DNA of 64,000 bases. Origin: Metallyticus violacea. Lineage: Eukaryota; Arthropoda; Insecta; Mantodea; Metallyticidae. Positions within the stretch are counted from its first letter, which is position 1. Each line of letters starts with the position of its first letter. Of this stretch, positions 46,505-56,769 are shown in pieces. Below the pieces are notes generated by a model. It worked only from the letters and a program-made list of their open reading frames with translations, did not search any database and was not told the origin of the DNA. Where the stretch lies: the NCBI GenBank assembly GCA_030762175.1, contig CM060835.1, positions 82,083,001 through 82,147,000 on the forward strand. The letters run 5' to 3'. The translations under genes were made by a program, and so were the position numbers.

Positions 46505-47640
46505 TACAAGGGTAAATCATTAAGTAATGCACTTTTTTTAAAAAAAAGTTTAATAGTTAAGACAAAATTATTCATACACATTAAAGCCACATACCTTAGC
46601 CTCATTTCAACAAAGGCGCCAATCTTTCTAAACATTCTCCCACTGTGGCACTAGTTTCAATAAACCCTGTTCGTATACTCTATCCTTTGGGAATATAGAC
46701 ATCTGTGCACAGCCAATCGCATGTTTTCATTGGATTTTAAGCGGTGGCCACTTAGGAATTTCTTCATTGGACAAACAGGTGAAAGTTTGAAGGTACAAAG
46801 TTCGGGCTGTATGGTGGATGCCAGAGCACCTGCCAACCAATTTTCAGGATTTTGGAGCAGTCTGACATTTACAGCATTGGGTTTGTCACAAAGAGCACAG
46901 CGCAACTTCACCATTGTTCTTTCATATGATACAGCATTCACAGTGGTCCCTTTTGTATGAGTAAGAAATACTACCAATAGAACATCATGCATATCCCAGA
47001 ACATGGTTGCAGATTGCTTCAGCTTGAATTTCTTTACTGGGGAATCGGAATATTTCTACTCCAGTGAAGCCTGTACGCCCAGACTCGTCACTAGTCATGG
47101 CATGCCCTTCTGCAGTATAACACCATAAATGGAGCAGGCACCATTCGCTTGCCTTTCTGGTCATCTGTCAGGTTCTTTGATACCCAACGGTTACTACCTT
47201 TACGAAATTTCAATACTTCATGCAACATATCGTACATTGTATCCTAAGGAATGTTGAATAACTCTGACAAAAGTTTGCAGATGTATCTGTCAGTCATTGA
47301 GTATTACATTCTCAATGGCAATCATATTCTGTTCAGTTGCAGCTGTTACTGATCTTCCAGAACATGGCAAGTCAACAAGGTTCACACAGCCACTTTCAAA
47401 GAATGTGCACCACTTGGGAGATGATGCTATGGTCCAAACAGTGTTCCAAATATATGTCCAACATTTCCCTGTGCATTTAACTATGGTTTTGTCCTTTCAT
47501 CCACAAAAAAAAAATGAACTACACATCTTTGCTCTTCACAAGTTGACAGCAATAACATGCGCATCATATTTGTATCAGTTCTCACTTTTGTCACAAGAGC
47601 TATATTTGATTGAACATGTGACATCTCTAGGGTAAACTTC
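46505..47640 (-). mobile_element. Mariner transposon with a nearly full-length broken transposase, antisense
   Basis: On the minus strand, from about 47480 leftward: 'FESGCVNLVDLPCSGRSVTA' (linker after the helix-turn-helix), 'VSKNLTDDQKGKRMV' (about 47195-47150), the catalytic 'DESG' area (about 47085), 'MFWDMHDVLLVVFLTHTKGT' (47004-46945) with the second catalytic Asp in WDMH, then 'VNAVSYERTMVKLR' and 'KKFLSGHRLKSNENMRLAVH' (46765-46706). 'QGLLKLVPQWENV' follows. The segment with the third acidic residue (HPPYSPDLAP in relatives) has been deleted between 'LLQNPENW' and 'PVCPMKK'. The right-hand terminal repeat is suggested by 'caagggtaaatcattaagta' at about 46509. Confidence 0.85.
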
Positions 47641-47689
47641 ATATTATACATTTTCAAAATTTCACTATCCCAGCTGTAATAATATCGCG

Positions 47690-50285
47690 GGAAAAAATTA
47701 TTGTGCCCTATCTAATGATCCACCCTGGTATATCATTTAATGTTAATGCAGTAAAAATACCAATCTTTACAGGAATCCCAGGAGAACCTGGTGGGAGTCC
47801 TATATGCAGGATCTCTCAGGTAGAATTGGGTATATTAATAAGATTACACATTTTGGTGATATTGACAAGGTTGCCTACCTTATCCAAGAAGCTGTACTTG
47901 ATACTTATCATGATAATTGCCCCATGCAATCACAGATGAAATCCAGGAAAGTATCATGGTAGACTAAAGACCTGTAACACAAGAGAGGCAAATTGCTACA
48001 TTTCTTTAACAAGGCAAAAAGAACTGGTGACTGGGGGGGCATGTTATACAGCCCTCACAGACTATAATTAATTAAGGCCAAAAGGTCTTCTTGGCAAGCC
48101 TTTTGCCAGGATATATCCAACCTGTCAGAGTCAGCCAGATTACATAGAGCCTTGGCCCTTGGTCCTATAAACACTGTAGAAACAATATTTAAGCCTATAG
48201 AAGGCTTTCATGCTCGGCTGAAGAAACACTCAAAGTCTTTGAGGTACACTTCCCCGGATGCATATTGACAATAACACTCGTGAATACGCAGACCACTGCG
48301 AAAACTCTAGACCCATAGCATTGCAGAAGGACTGGGGATTTGCATGTCAAGCTGTCACAATTCAAAGTATTAAATGAGCAGTTAATAAATTTTATCAATT
48401 TAAGTTGCTAGGTGCAGATGGTATCTTTCTTGCAGAAAGGACCTGACTTGCTATATACCCTTCTCTGTGATATCTTTTGGGCCAGTATAGTCTGTATAAT
48501 TTTCAGGCCTGGAGAACTCCAGAGTAGTATTTATTCCTAAGTGCAATCGTAATAATTACACTGAAGCTAAGGCTTATTTACCAATTAATCTTGCATAGCT
48601 CCTCTTAAAGAATTTGGCTTCCAAGTCTTGCATAATGGCATTACACTGCCTTGCTATCATACTAGAGAACTCTATGGCTAGAAAAAATAACTCTAGGGAC
48701 TTTCTAGACATAGAGGGAACTTTGGACAGCACTCTTGTAATTCTATGGTTCTGGCTGCTCAGAAATATGGAGTCAATGACACCCATTGTAGGTGAATAAA
48801 TTCTATGCTAAGGAGCAAAAATATTAGTGCTAGCCTTCTTAGAAAATAATAGGAATCATCGCCACAAGAGGCTGTCCACAGGGGGATATTCCTCCCTCCC
48901 CTTTCTTTGGAGTCTCGTGATGGGCAGCTTATTCCAAGACATATTCAAGGCTATGCAGATAACATAGTAAGCACTGATAATTTTTGGGAAATTTCCCAAT
49001 ACAGTCTCAGACATGATGAAACTGTGGGCTGAGGAAAATTTACAGCTGGTGCATGCAGGAGGATCTGTTCATTAATTCTAGCAAAACAGTTGTTGTTCCA
49101 TTTACTAACGGTAGAACTCTTAAACTAGGTAGCTCAATCCTAGAATATTCTGAGTCAGTTTAATATCTAGGTCTCGAACTGGATAAGAAACTGACCTGGA
49201 ATAACCACATTAACAATATTCTCTGTAGAGCCAGATGGTCTCTTATAACCACCAGAAACATAATGGATCCACCTAGGGCCTCAAACCATACATTAGCTAT
49301 TATATGTTGCAATAGTCAGGTGCCAAATATCCTATGGCGCCATTGGTTGGTGGCAGACAACCTTAAAAACTACTATAGCAGATAAACTTACCAAGCTACA
49401 GAGATTACATGTCTATCTGTTACAGGGGCCTTCAGAAGTACTCCAACCATTGCAATGGGGACTCTGTTGGGCCTCCCTCCCATGGAGGTTAGGCTTATGG
49501 CATATGACTGGGTGTGCATAGGGAACTGGAGAAGTAGCTTTGCAGTTACTGAATATACCCCCATTCTAAATTTCCTGTATATTCCAGAAATAAGGATGAG
49601 GTCCAACCTAATGAATACTCAATACTGTAATTTCCCTCCATTTAAGGTTACTCTTGGATTTTGAGAAGATTGGACAGAAGGAATCATGCACATTAAAGAA
49701 TTACCAACTTATATGGTACACTGGTGGATCTCGCAAAGAGATACAATTGGATGCAGGCATATATGGCCAATCTCCAAGGACTAACTTTAGTACAAACCTT
49801 AGAAAATATTGCAGTTTTACAGACAGAGGTATTTGCTGTCCTGAACTATGCTATAGAGGACTTGAGATGGATTATCACCAAAAATGAATTCTTATCCTCT
49901 CAGACAGACAAAGTGCCTTATAAGCACTTTCCTCTGACCAGGTGAAATCAAAACTGGTATGGGAATGTCAAAATGCCTTGTCTGCCCTAGCATCTCACAA
50001 GCTTGAACTGCAGTGAATGGCGAGACATCAGGGTATTTAGGGAAATGAGAAAGCAGAGCAGTTGGTAAAAAGGAATGCTGATACACCTTTTTTGGCTCTG
50101 AGCCTGCAGTTGGAAACAGTACACGTACTGCCAAGACCATGATTTAAAACATGGATTGGGGATAAACATCAGCTAAGATGGCAATCCTGGGCAAAAGCAA
50201 ACAAGGAAATTTGTCCTAGCAATACTCTTTCCACATCTCTTCTAAAATTGGACAGAAAAGGAATAAGGAAAGTATTGCATAATTA
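47690..50285 (+). mobile_element. I/LOA-type LINE (RT + RNase H), 5'-truncated, sense strand
   Basis: Begins within the endonuclease ('SNDPPWYII', 'FGDIDKVAYLIQEA'). RT follows with 'SGLENSRVVFIPKCNRNN' (about 48505-48560), 'GGYSSLPFLWSLVMGSLFQD' (about 48880-48940) and a lost YADD box ('YADN'-like at about 48955). Further on are 'LGLPPMEVRLMAYDWVCIGN' (49465-49525) and an RNase H domain with 'WYTGGSRKEIQLDAGIYGQS' (49712-49771, DGS changed to GGS, losing the first catalytic Asp) and 'QTEVFAVLNYAIEDL' (49810-49855). The tail ends about 50285, 370 bases before exon 5. It is a homologue of the antisense copy at 21.7-26.5 kb. Dead by stops and shifts. Confidence 0.88.
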
Positions 50286-50654
50286 CTGAAAATCTATCTA
50301 CTTGATACTTGAATTCATATTTACATCAATTTTTATCAAAATCTGTGACAGCAGATTACATATCTTAATGCCACATGAATTGACATGGACTGACTTAATA
50401 TTGGTTTTATACAATAGAAATATCTATATATTGCACTCTTAGACACTTTAACCTCTGTAGTAGTCATGAATCATTTTTAAAGTAAACTAAAGTAATATGA
50501 TCAACATAGCTACTCAGTTATTCTTTTGAAAGTTAATTTTAGTTGTCATTAGAATATGCTTATGTTGCCTTGTAATGCTACTTGTGTAACTTTCTGCAGC
50601 TTGCTGTTGTACATGTTTCTGTATATTTGTGTTGTGTTGTGTCTTTGCTTACAG
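50286..50654 (+). other. End of intron 4
   Basis: Non-repetitive AT-rich sequence ending in acceptor 'ctttgcttacag' at 50654. An open frame runs into the exon from 50556 by chance. Confidence 0.55.
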
Positions 50655-50948
50655 CCAACAATGGGTGTGTCTATGATTGGCAAAAAACCAGTATTGGGGC
50701 GCAGTCTCGCTGTCAATGTACCTTCCTCACCTCCTGACTACCCTGGGCTTGAATATCCACCTGTCTTCGAACCTGAAACATATACACTGTTAGATGCAAG
50801 TACTTTGCTACGATCACGGCAGCAGCAACAACAACAACTACAACAACAACAACAACAACATCTACAGCAGCAACAACAACAGCAGCAGCTGCAGCAACAG
50901 CACCACCACCATTCAAACAGTTCACATCCTAGTGGTAGACGAAACTAG
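50655..50948 (+). CDS. Unrecognised host gene, last exon with poly-Gln and TAG stop
   Basis: A 294-base terminal exon starting in phase 0 after ttacag and ending with TAG at 50946-50948. It encodes 97 residues: 'PTMGVSMIGKKPVLGRSLAV', a Pro/Tyr-rich stretch 'SPPDYPGLEYPPVFEPETYT' and 'LLDASTLLRSR'. Then come about 35 Gln interrupted by Leu and His, a His run, and 'SNSSHPSGRRN'. The Gln tract mixes CAA and CAG, so slippage alone did not make it recently. 'PPDYP' and 'EYPPVF' resemble short proline-tyrosine ligand motifs (WW-type), but this is inference. With exons 1-4 it makes 481 residues of one frame. GC and CpG remain high beyond the stop; see the next entry. Confidence 0.85.
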   Translation, partial: PTMGVSMIGKKPVLGRSLAVNVPSSPPDYPGLEYPPVFEPETYTLLDASTLLRSRQQQQQQLQQQQQQHLQQQQQQQQLQQQHHHHSNSSHPSGRRN

Positions 50949-51059
50949 CATACACTTCGACAGGCGTGGGCAGCCCTTCCACCCAGGCTTACTTCTGTTG
51001 CTCGAAGCGTTAGATCAAAGCTGAAAAAATGCGCACGTAAACTCACACTCAAAACATAA
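50949..51059 (+). other. In-frame extension after TAG: possible readthrough tail
   Basis: Directly after TAG the same frame runs 36 codons to TAA (51057-51059). It reads 'HTLRQAWAALPPRLTSVA' and then 'RSVRSKLKKCARKLTLKT'. Ten of 36 residues are Lys or Arg, and Leu/Val/Cys fall at positions 14, 17, 21, 25, 28 and 32, the spacing of an amphipathic helix. GC is about half and several CpGs occur. After the TAA the sequence becomes strongly AT-rich. This looks like coding sequence kept after the stop. Explanations are stop-codon readthrough, a recent nonsense change from a Gln codon (CAG to TAG), or a base error. Confidence 0.45.
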
Positions 51060-51853
51060 ATTTTATAAACTGGTCATGTGTTGACAAACCATATTTATTT
51101 ATTTATTTACTGTTCAAAAAGTCAATTTCATCAAGCAGAAAAAAGATAGAGGCAGCATTGTATACACAGGTAATGCTGATGATAAAAATAAGTCAGATTT
51201 AAAATTATACTGAGAATAATGCTCCCATGTCAAATTAAGGAGTTGCTTGATCTGAAGTGCTATACATAACATATGTATTTAATTTTGAAAGCATATAATG
51301 AGTAATGAGGTAGGCTTCTGTGGCATAGTTCTGTTGGCTTCTGTAGGATAGTTCTATTGCACTCTGCATCAATATCAATAGGTGAAGACCTCTCATTCAT
51401 GGAATATCTTTTCATGCGTAACATATTTTTATATAATTAGCTAAAATAAAATAAATACAGAAGCAGAAATAGATAAAACACTTAATTAGTCACACACATT
51501 TTGCTTTTTGTTGATTTTCAAGGAAATTGTATAAATGTATGTATATATGTGTGTGTGTATGTGTGCATGCATGCATATTATAAAAATAAAAAAAAATCTT
51601 CAAACAATGTAGCTGAAACAACAAGAACTAGAGAAGCAGAAATAAATAAAAACAGTTAAATAGTCGCATGCATGTTGCTATATTTCAAACAGCTTGTGTT
51701 TTTCTTCAAAGGCAGAAGAAAAGTGAAGGTGATAAAAATAAATTTTGAATCTGTAACGTAATATAATGTAATATGTGAAAACAGTTAAAACAAGCAACAA
51801 GGGTTAAAAAAAATGAGGGGGGGAAGAAAGTTTATATATATAAAGATAAAAAA
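51060..51853 (+). other. Probable 3' UTR and flank
   Basis: AT-rich with (TTTA)n at 51090-51108 and a (GT)n-like run at 51539-51568. No coding signal. Confidence 0.45.
51445..51455 (+). promoter_or_regulatory. Candidate poly(A) signals of the host gene
   Basis: Two overlapping AATAAA hexamers lie about 390 bases after the second stop. A GT-rich run (51539-51568) follows about 85 bases on. This is a plausible 3' end, but AATAAA is common by chance in such AT-rich DNA. Confidence 0.3.
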
Positions 51854-52421
51854 TTAAAAACAATAACAAAGTAGAAAGTGAAATATTAACATGTAAGATT
51901 TAAACCTGATGGCATATGTGCTTAATGCAAAAATATAGCTTCTATCTCTGAGGTAACATTCAGAGACATGAGTCAATAATGTATCAATAAATGTTAAATT
52001 AAATGCATTATCAAAATCCTTACAATGAGGCAGGGCATGTTGGGCAACCAGCAAAGGAGTTCTGACTTTAACAGAATGTCTATGATTGTTCATGTGGAAT
52101 GAAATAACAGTAGAAGTTAAACTAACATAAAATGCTTTGCATAGCTTACATGATAACATATATATGACATTCTTAGAAGCATATTTAGTAAATGAAGCAA
52201 TCTTAAATTCTCTGGATAAATTAGGCTGTGGAACAAATGACACAGCATAATTAGCACACAGGTTTTGCATTTAGGGTATTGGCAATGAGCCTGTGACTAA
52301 ATGGAGTAATTTGGATGGAGATAGGTTACTGCAAAATATACTTTTTAGGAAGGGGCATTCTAAAAGTAAGATGGGATACAAATTTATAGAAATCACTAAA
52401 AGATAAACCCATTAATAAAGT
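51854..52421 (-). mobile_element. Penelope-like element family B, nuclease part
   Basis: The minus frame 52270-51854 contains 'LSREFKIASFTKYASKNVIY', then 'MLSCKLCKAFYVSLTST' and 'FHMNNHRHSVK', followed by 'TPLLVAQHALPHCKDFDNAF'. This is the GIY-YIG nuclease of a second PLE lineage, with the second YIG changed (YVS). 'KCKTC', a Cys pair, lies upstream near 52280. It is the continuation of the RT fragment at 53306-53720, separated from it by the inserted family A element. Confidence 0.8.
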
Positions 52422-53305
52422 ACTTGGCATTCTTCTTAATTAGACAGTGAGTCGATTTAATACTTTTATGCTCCATTTACCATTGATTATAAAGAACATG
52501 TTTCACGCGCATTGTCAGCTGTATGTTGACTGCCAGATTCGATCTTGGTTGAATGGACTTGGTGTTGCTCTCGTGGACATTTTATGAATTCTTGGATTAA
52601 TTTGTCTTCTGTTGGGATCTCAAAGTTCATAACCTTATCTTCATGTTTTTTTTATAAAGTTTGTTTCTCATATTCCCAGCTCCAAGGGTCTATCTATGAA
52701 TTTCAATAATTTGACTTCCATTTCTCTATCATGTTTATCCCTCCAAAAGTGATGTGCAACCGCCAATTTATCTATTTGATTATACCTGATATTTCTCCAC
52801 TGTTCCTTTTGCCTAATTCCAATGCTTCTTTTGTTTTGCCAATATACACTATGTTGCACTCCAAACAATTGGTTTGATATATTCCTGGCTTTTTCTCATA
52901 AGGTATTCTATCATTATCACCAGAGTTGAGCTGAATTTGTTCACTGTAGGCAAAGAAATCCCATACTCTCAGAGTATTTTCTGGAATTTTTTGGTGGCCC
53001 AAGGATGATAAGCAAATTGTTTGTGAATGGTGGTTTGTTTTGTTGTTGACAATGTTGTAATCTCTTCTCTTATTTGAATTTCTTGGCCCTACCCATTGAT
53101 TTTTGCCATTTGGCTTCAACCCCACAGCACACAAATATACATTTTTCAAAGCTTAGCACACAGACTCATTAACATACCCATGAATGAGTTTGAACACAGC
53201 GAAATGTACTCTCACATAATACAAACTGTTTAATTAAGAATAAATTAATTGCTTCATTGTATTGTTCCGACACAAAATTTATTTTGAATTTAATACTTGG
53301 CATTC
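52422..53305 (-). mobile_element. Penelope-like element family A inserted into family B, 12-bp direct repeats
   Basis: 'tacttggcattc' occurs at 52422-52433 and 53294-53305, flanking 860 bases. Inside, on the minus strand, 'DRIPYEKKPGIYQTNCLECN' with 'IVYIGKTKEALEL' (52912-52820) is a GIY-YIG core with both motifs present. 'KLAVAHHFWRDKHDREMEVK' and 'LLKFIDRPLEL' follow after a frameshift. The RT is truncated away. The left end has the PLE terminus 'cttttatgctccatttacc' and a shortened hammerhead (CTGACAA ... GAAACATGTTC). Confidence 0.85.
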
Positions 53306-53720
53306 ATTCATAATAGGTTTGATGCTGTCAATTCCAGGAACATAACAAGGTTAAGGAATTTCTTATTGAAAGTTTTTCATTTGAGTTGGAATTTTTTGTA
53401 TGCTGGAATAGTAAAAGATAGGATCAATATTTTTGGTCTTGGAACTTTTGAGCTAGGTTTTATATAGTTATCAACAGATGAAAATTTGTTACAAAGACAC
53501 TGGCAATGGATTGAAAGAGAAAAGGGATCTTTTAATATGCAATGGATGATAGGTATTAAAATGAAGATATTGTAAATAGATGGGTTTAATGTGCATCAAT
53601 GTAAGAAAAGAATCATTGCCTAAGGAGATATCAATATCTAGGAACGTAATAGCATTGGGAGACAGAAAAAATGAACTTAACAAAAAGTTTGGGGTTAAAA
53701 TTGTTAGGATTGTTACATTT
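53306..53720 (-). mobile_element. Penelope-like element family B, RT part
   Basis: The minus frame reads 'NAITFLDIDISLGNDSFLTL' (about 53655-53596), then 'HIKPIYLQYLHFNTYHPLHI' and 'KRSLFSFNPLPVSL', the end of the RT domain in this PLE lineage. It is cut at 53306 by the family A insertion. The region upstream of 53720 is lost. Confidence 0.8.
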
Positions 53721-53783
53721 ATATATATACAGATTTAACAAAGAAGTATGTCAAAACTTTGGGATAACATTCCTTGCATATAG

Positions 53784-54081
53784 TCGATCCTGTGGTGTAA
53801 TGGTAACCATACTTGCCTCCTAAACCCAAGATTGCAGGTTCGATCCTGGCCAGGACCGATGAATTTTTTCGGGCATAAAAATCCTTAGTATGGATTCCTT
53901 CAGAAGAGAAGTAAAGCCGTGGGTCCCATGTAGTACATTTACGACACAATAAAGAACCTCAAGCCTGAAAGAAGAGGCCTCTGAGCAAAATTTGTCAGCC
54001 GTTTCACACTCTGATTTGAATGGGATGCTGATGACCTGATGTGTTAAAGAGCATCTGTAAATAAACCAAATCGAACGAATG
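53784..54081 (+). mobile_element. tRNA-Arg-derived SINE, family A, with perfect 15-bp target duplication
   Basis: The head has 'cctgtggtgtaatggtaacc' (box A) and 'gcaggttcgatcctgg' (box B). The anticodon-like arm is CTTGCCTCCTAAACC, in which the loop resembles tRNA-Arg(CCU). The body includes 'ttttttcgggcataaaa', 'gaggcctctgagcaaaat' and 'gatgctgatgacctg'. 'attccttgcatatag' occurs at 53769-53783 and 54082-54096 without mismatch, so this is the clearest young insertion in the window. Confidence 0.95.
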
Positions 54082-54096
54082 ATTCCTTGCATATAG

Positions 54097-55227
54097 AGGA
54101 TGCAAATATGTTGTATGAACATGGGTCTGAAAATGCTTTATTTCCTTATTAGAGCCCTTTGTCTACAGCTCCACTTACATGATGTGATATGCCAGCTAGA
54201 GTGCCAATATAGCTGTCCTATGGCAATAACCTCATAGCAGAACAGTTGCTTAATATGTACAGTAGGCAAACTTTCGCTTTTACCTGATTAAATGTTAAAT
54301 ATGGTGGGGTTGTTGTGACTACTCTTATTCCTAGGTTCACTGTTGTTGTCATTCTGTACCACATAGTCCGCTTGTTATGCTACTCATTTCATTGCTTGAC
54401 ATAGCACTGAGCACATTGTCAGTTCTGTGTATTTAAGGACCTCATTCCAGGTACAGAAAATATGGTATTTAAATGCAGAGTTGGCAGATGCTATTATGAT
54501 CTATGTGTTAATTGCAAGTGTAGAAAGTCTTTGTGCTTGTATGCTGCAAGGCTACCAGACAATATACTCCAAGGATACATCAGCTCATGAAGAAGTCCAT
54601 GCGACAGCAGTATTCATGCTAATGGAGGACATTTTGATCATTTCATATGATTTTCTGTTTCCATCATTTCTGTTTTTGAATATTCTGCTATGTGATACAG
54701 TGTAGAAAAAGGCCTGTAACAAGGAAAGGAAGCAATTTCTAACCCATATTCATATTATATTTTTTTATCCTGTATATGTCAGGAATGTTTCCCCACAGTT
54801 TGACATACCTTTTTGTTATACTCTGTGTATATAATGTAACTTACTGCAACTAAATATTTAAGTGTGAAACCCATGTTCCAAGCATTTTGATGAAATTCAG
54901 TATTACTTGCTGCAGATTATTTGATAAATGGATGTTTATTTTGAATTCTTGTAGGATGAAGGACTTTTTATATGGGATAAATCACCTAATTCTACCACCA
55001 CAGATATCTCTGAAATGAGATGTGCTTTTGATGCACTGTTTTCATTGAATTGAAGTACAGACAGGCTCATCAATAAGCCCATATGATGATTCCAACAATT
55101 ATTAGAAAGTTTATTTCTAACACAAAATAACATTACATTTTTTTTTTTTCAAATGAACCATACCTATTGATTTCAAGAAATGAAACCTAGGTGAAATTAG
55201 AATGCCAATGGAATTTTTTTTTGCCCA
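54097..55227. other. Intergenic sequence, nothing recognised
   Basis: No gene, element or RNA recognised; the frame at 54427-54705 is open but has no matching motif or splice context. Confidence 0.45.
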
Positions 55228-55500
55228 ATTCTAGGCCAAGTATGAGCGGGAGATCTGGGTTCGAATACCGCCAGGACCACCCTCCCTGACTGAGGTTTTT
55301 TCTAGGTTTTCCTCAGTCCTCATTAATGGCAAATGCCAGGGAGGTGCCCTAAACTTAGGCCTGGAACAATTCCTTCCTTAAAAATAAATCCTTTCCCAAT
55401 ATATCATTTCATCTCATGTAAAATCAGTGTCCATCGCCTGTGGTGCCTCTGTAGCAAAAACGGGTGTTAAACACCATTCATTCATTCATTCTAGGCCAAG
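55228..55500 (+). mobile_element. tRNA-derived SINE, family B, 5'-truncated, 13-bp target duplication
   Basis: The element (55241-55487) starts at 'tatgagcgggag', within the tRNA region so that box A is missing. Box B 'gggttcgaatacc' is kept, and 'ggttttcctcagtcctcatt' and 'ggcaaatgccagg' follow. It ends in (CATT)n. 'attctaggccaag' flanks it at 55228-55240 and 55488-55500. Without box A it could not be transcribed by Pol III. Confidence 0.92.
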
Positions 55501-55643
55501 AAGTTTACAAGAAATCATCTATATAGAAGTCAGACCATTAGACCCTTTTTAGAGAATGATCAATATGCGAAAAGCAATATATTTGCCTGATTGTTAGGCA
55601 GAAACAGTGCCTGTCTTTTGTTGACATTTTGGCTACAACTTAT

Positions 55644-55737
55644 GGAAATTATCAATAGTATGTTGCAGTTTATACTGAGACAAACTAAAATGTCCCTTCC
55701 ATCTAGGATAAATTGCAACATACTGTCAATAATTTCC
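55644..55737. repeat. Short inverted repeat
   Basis: 'ggaaattatcaatagtatgt' and following bases (55644-55672) pair with 55709-55737 (29 bases, three or four mismatches) around a 36-base spacer. No flanking duplication seen. Confidence 0.75.
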
Positions 55738-56769
55738 CTAATTTGTAGACAGAATGTAAAAAGGCGTGTAATATTTTGTTTAATAATCAGGGATGTATTG
55801 CTTTTTGCCTAATGACCACGGGAATTCTGTAAAAGGTTTGAAAGTTCAAACTCTGTATATGACAATATCTCATAAATTACTTGTGCAAAAAAATTCTAAT
55901 CTCATCTAGTTTTATTTTCTTGAAACTGTTAGGTATTTTCCCATTTGAAATGAAAAAATGCTAGAAATACACTTTCTAATAATTGGTAAAAGCTTTATAT
56001 GGACTACAACGATAAGCAATTGTCTTAACTTCATTTTGGTGAAAACAGCACATTGATAGCATTTTTTGTTTCAAAAATATTCACAGTAGTAATCTTAGAT
56101 GATTCACTCTGTTTACACCATCTTTTAAAATTCTCCCTGAAAAGAAATTCCATTGACTTGATTTGGGAGATCAATTGATTTGTTCTGAAACACTTTATAA
56201 ATTGTTTCTAATGCTTTATGTACTGTAGTTTAATCACATTGGAGACAGAAATGTATTCTCATCAAGCAGTTTCACAAAAAGGGGAATTGAAAATCATTGT
56301 AAGAAAGTTATATTTTTGCAAAGAAAGGTTGGAAGGTGTTTCATAAATGAGAATGAGACTGGGCTTTTCTGAGCACCAGTGTCAAGACATTTTTTCTTTT
56401 CTTTTCTTTTCTTTTTCTTCCTTTTTCCCCCCCCCCATTTTTTAATGTAATTTAAATGTCCTAAAATGGAAAAATCTCAATGAAATTAGTAGTTTACCAA
56501 TATGCAATTAATTAGAACCCATTTGTAAAACATGCTCCTTTCTTGCATATCAGTTTTATATTGGTAAAAAATTAAAATGCATGATTTTAACTTAAATAAC
56601 TTTATAGTCATTAGTGCTGAACCATATGAAACATCTAATTGCCATTTAAAACATGCAAAGGAGTTTTTATGGAAAATTCCCAATTAAAAGATGATGTTAT
56701 TCATAGTGTATTAATAAGTACTCATTTTCTTCATTTTAGGCCCTTATGTACCTTTCATGTCTCTCAAAA
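55738..56769. other. Intergenic sequence with a polypyrimidine run
   Basis: A TTTTC-rich/C-run tract lies at 56390-56442. Nothing else recognised. Confidence 0.45.

Noticed and set aside
50556..50654. Hydrophobic N-terminal stretch before exon 5, resembling a signal peptide
   Set aside because: It is the T-rich intron end translated; the acceptor at 50654 fits the phase of exon 4.
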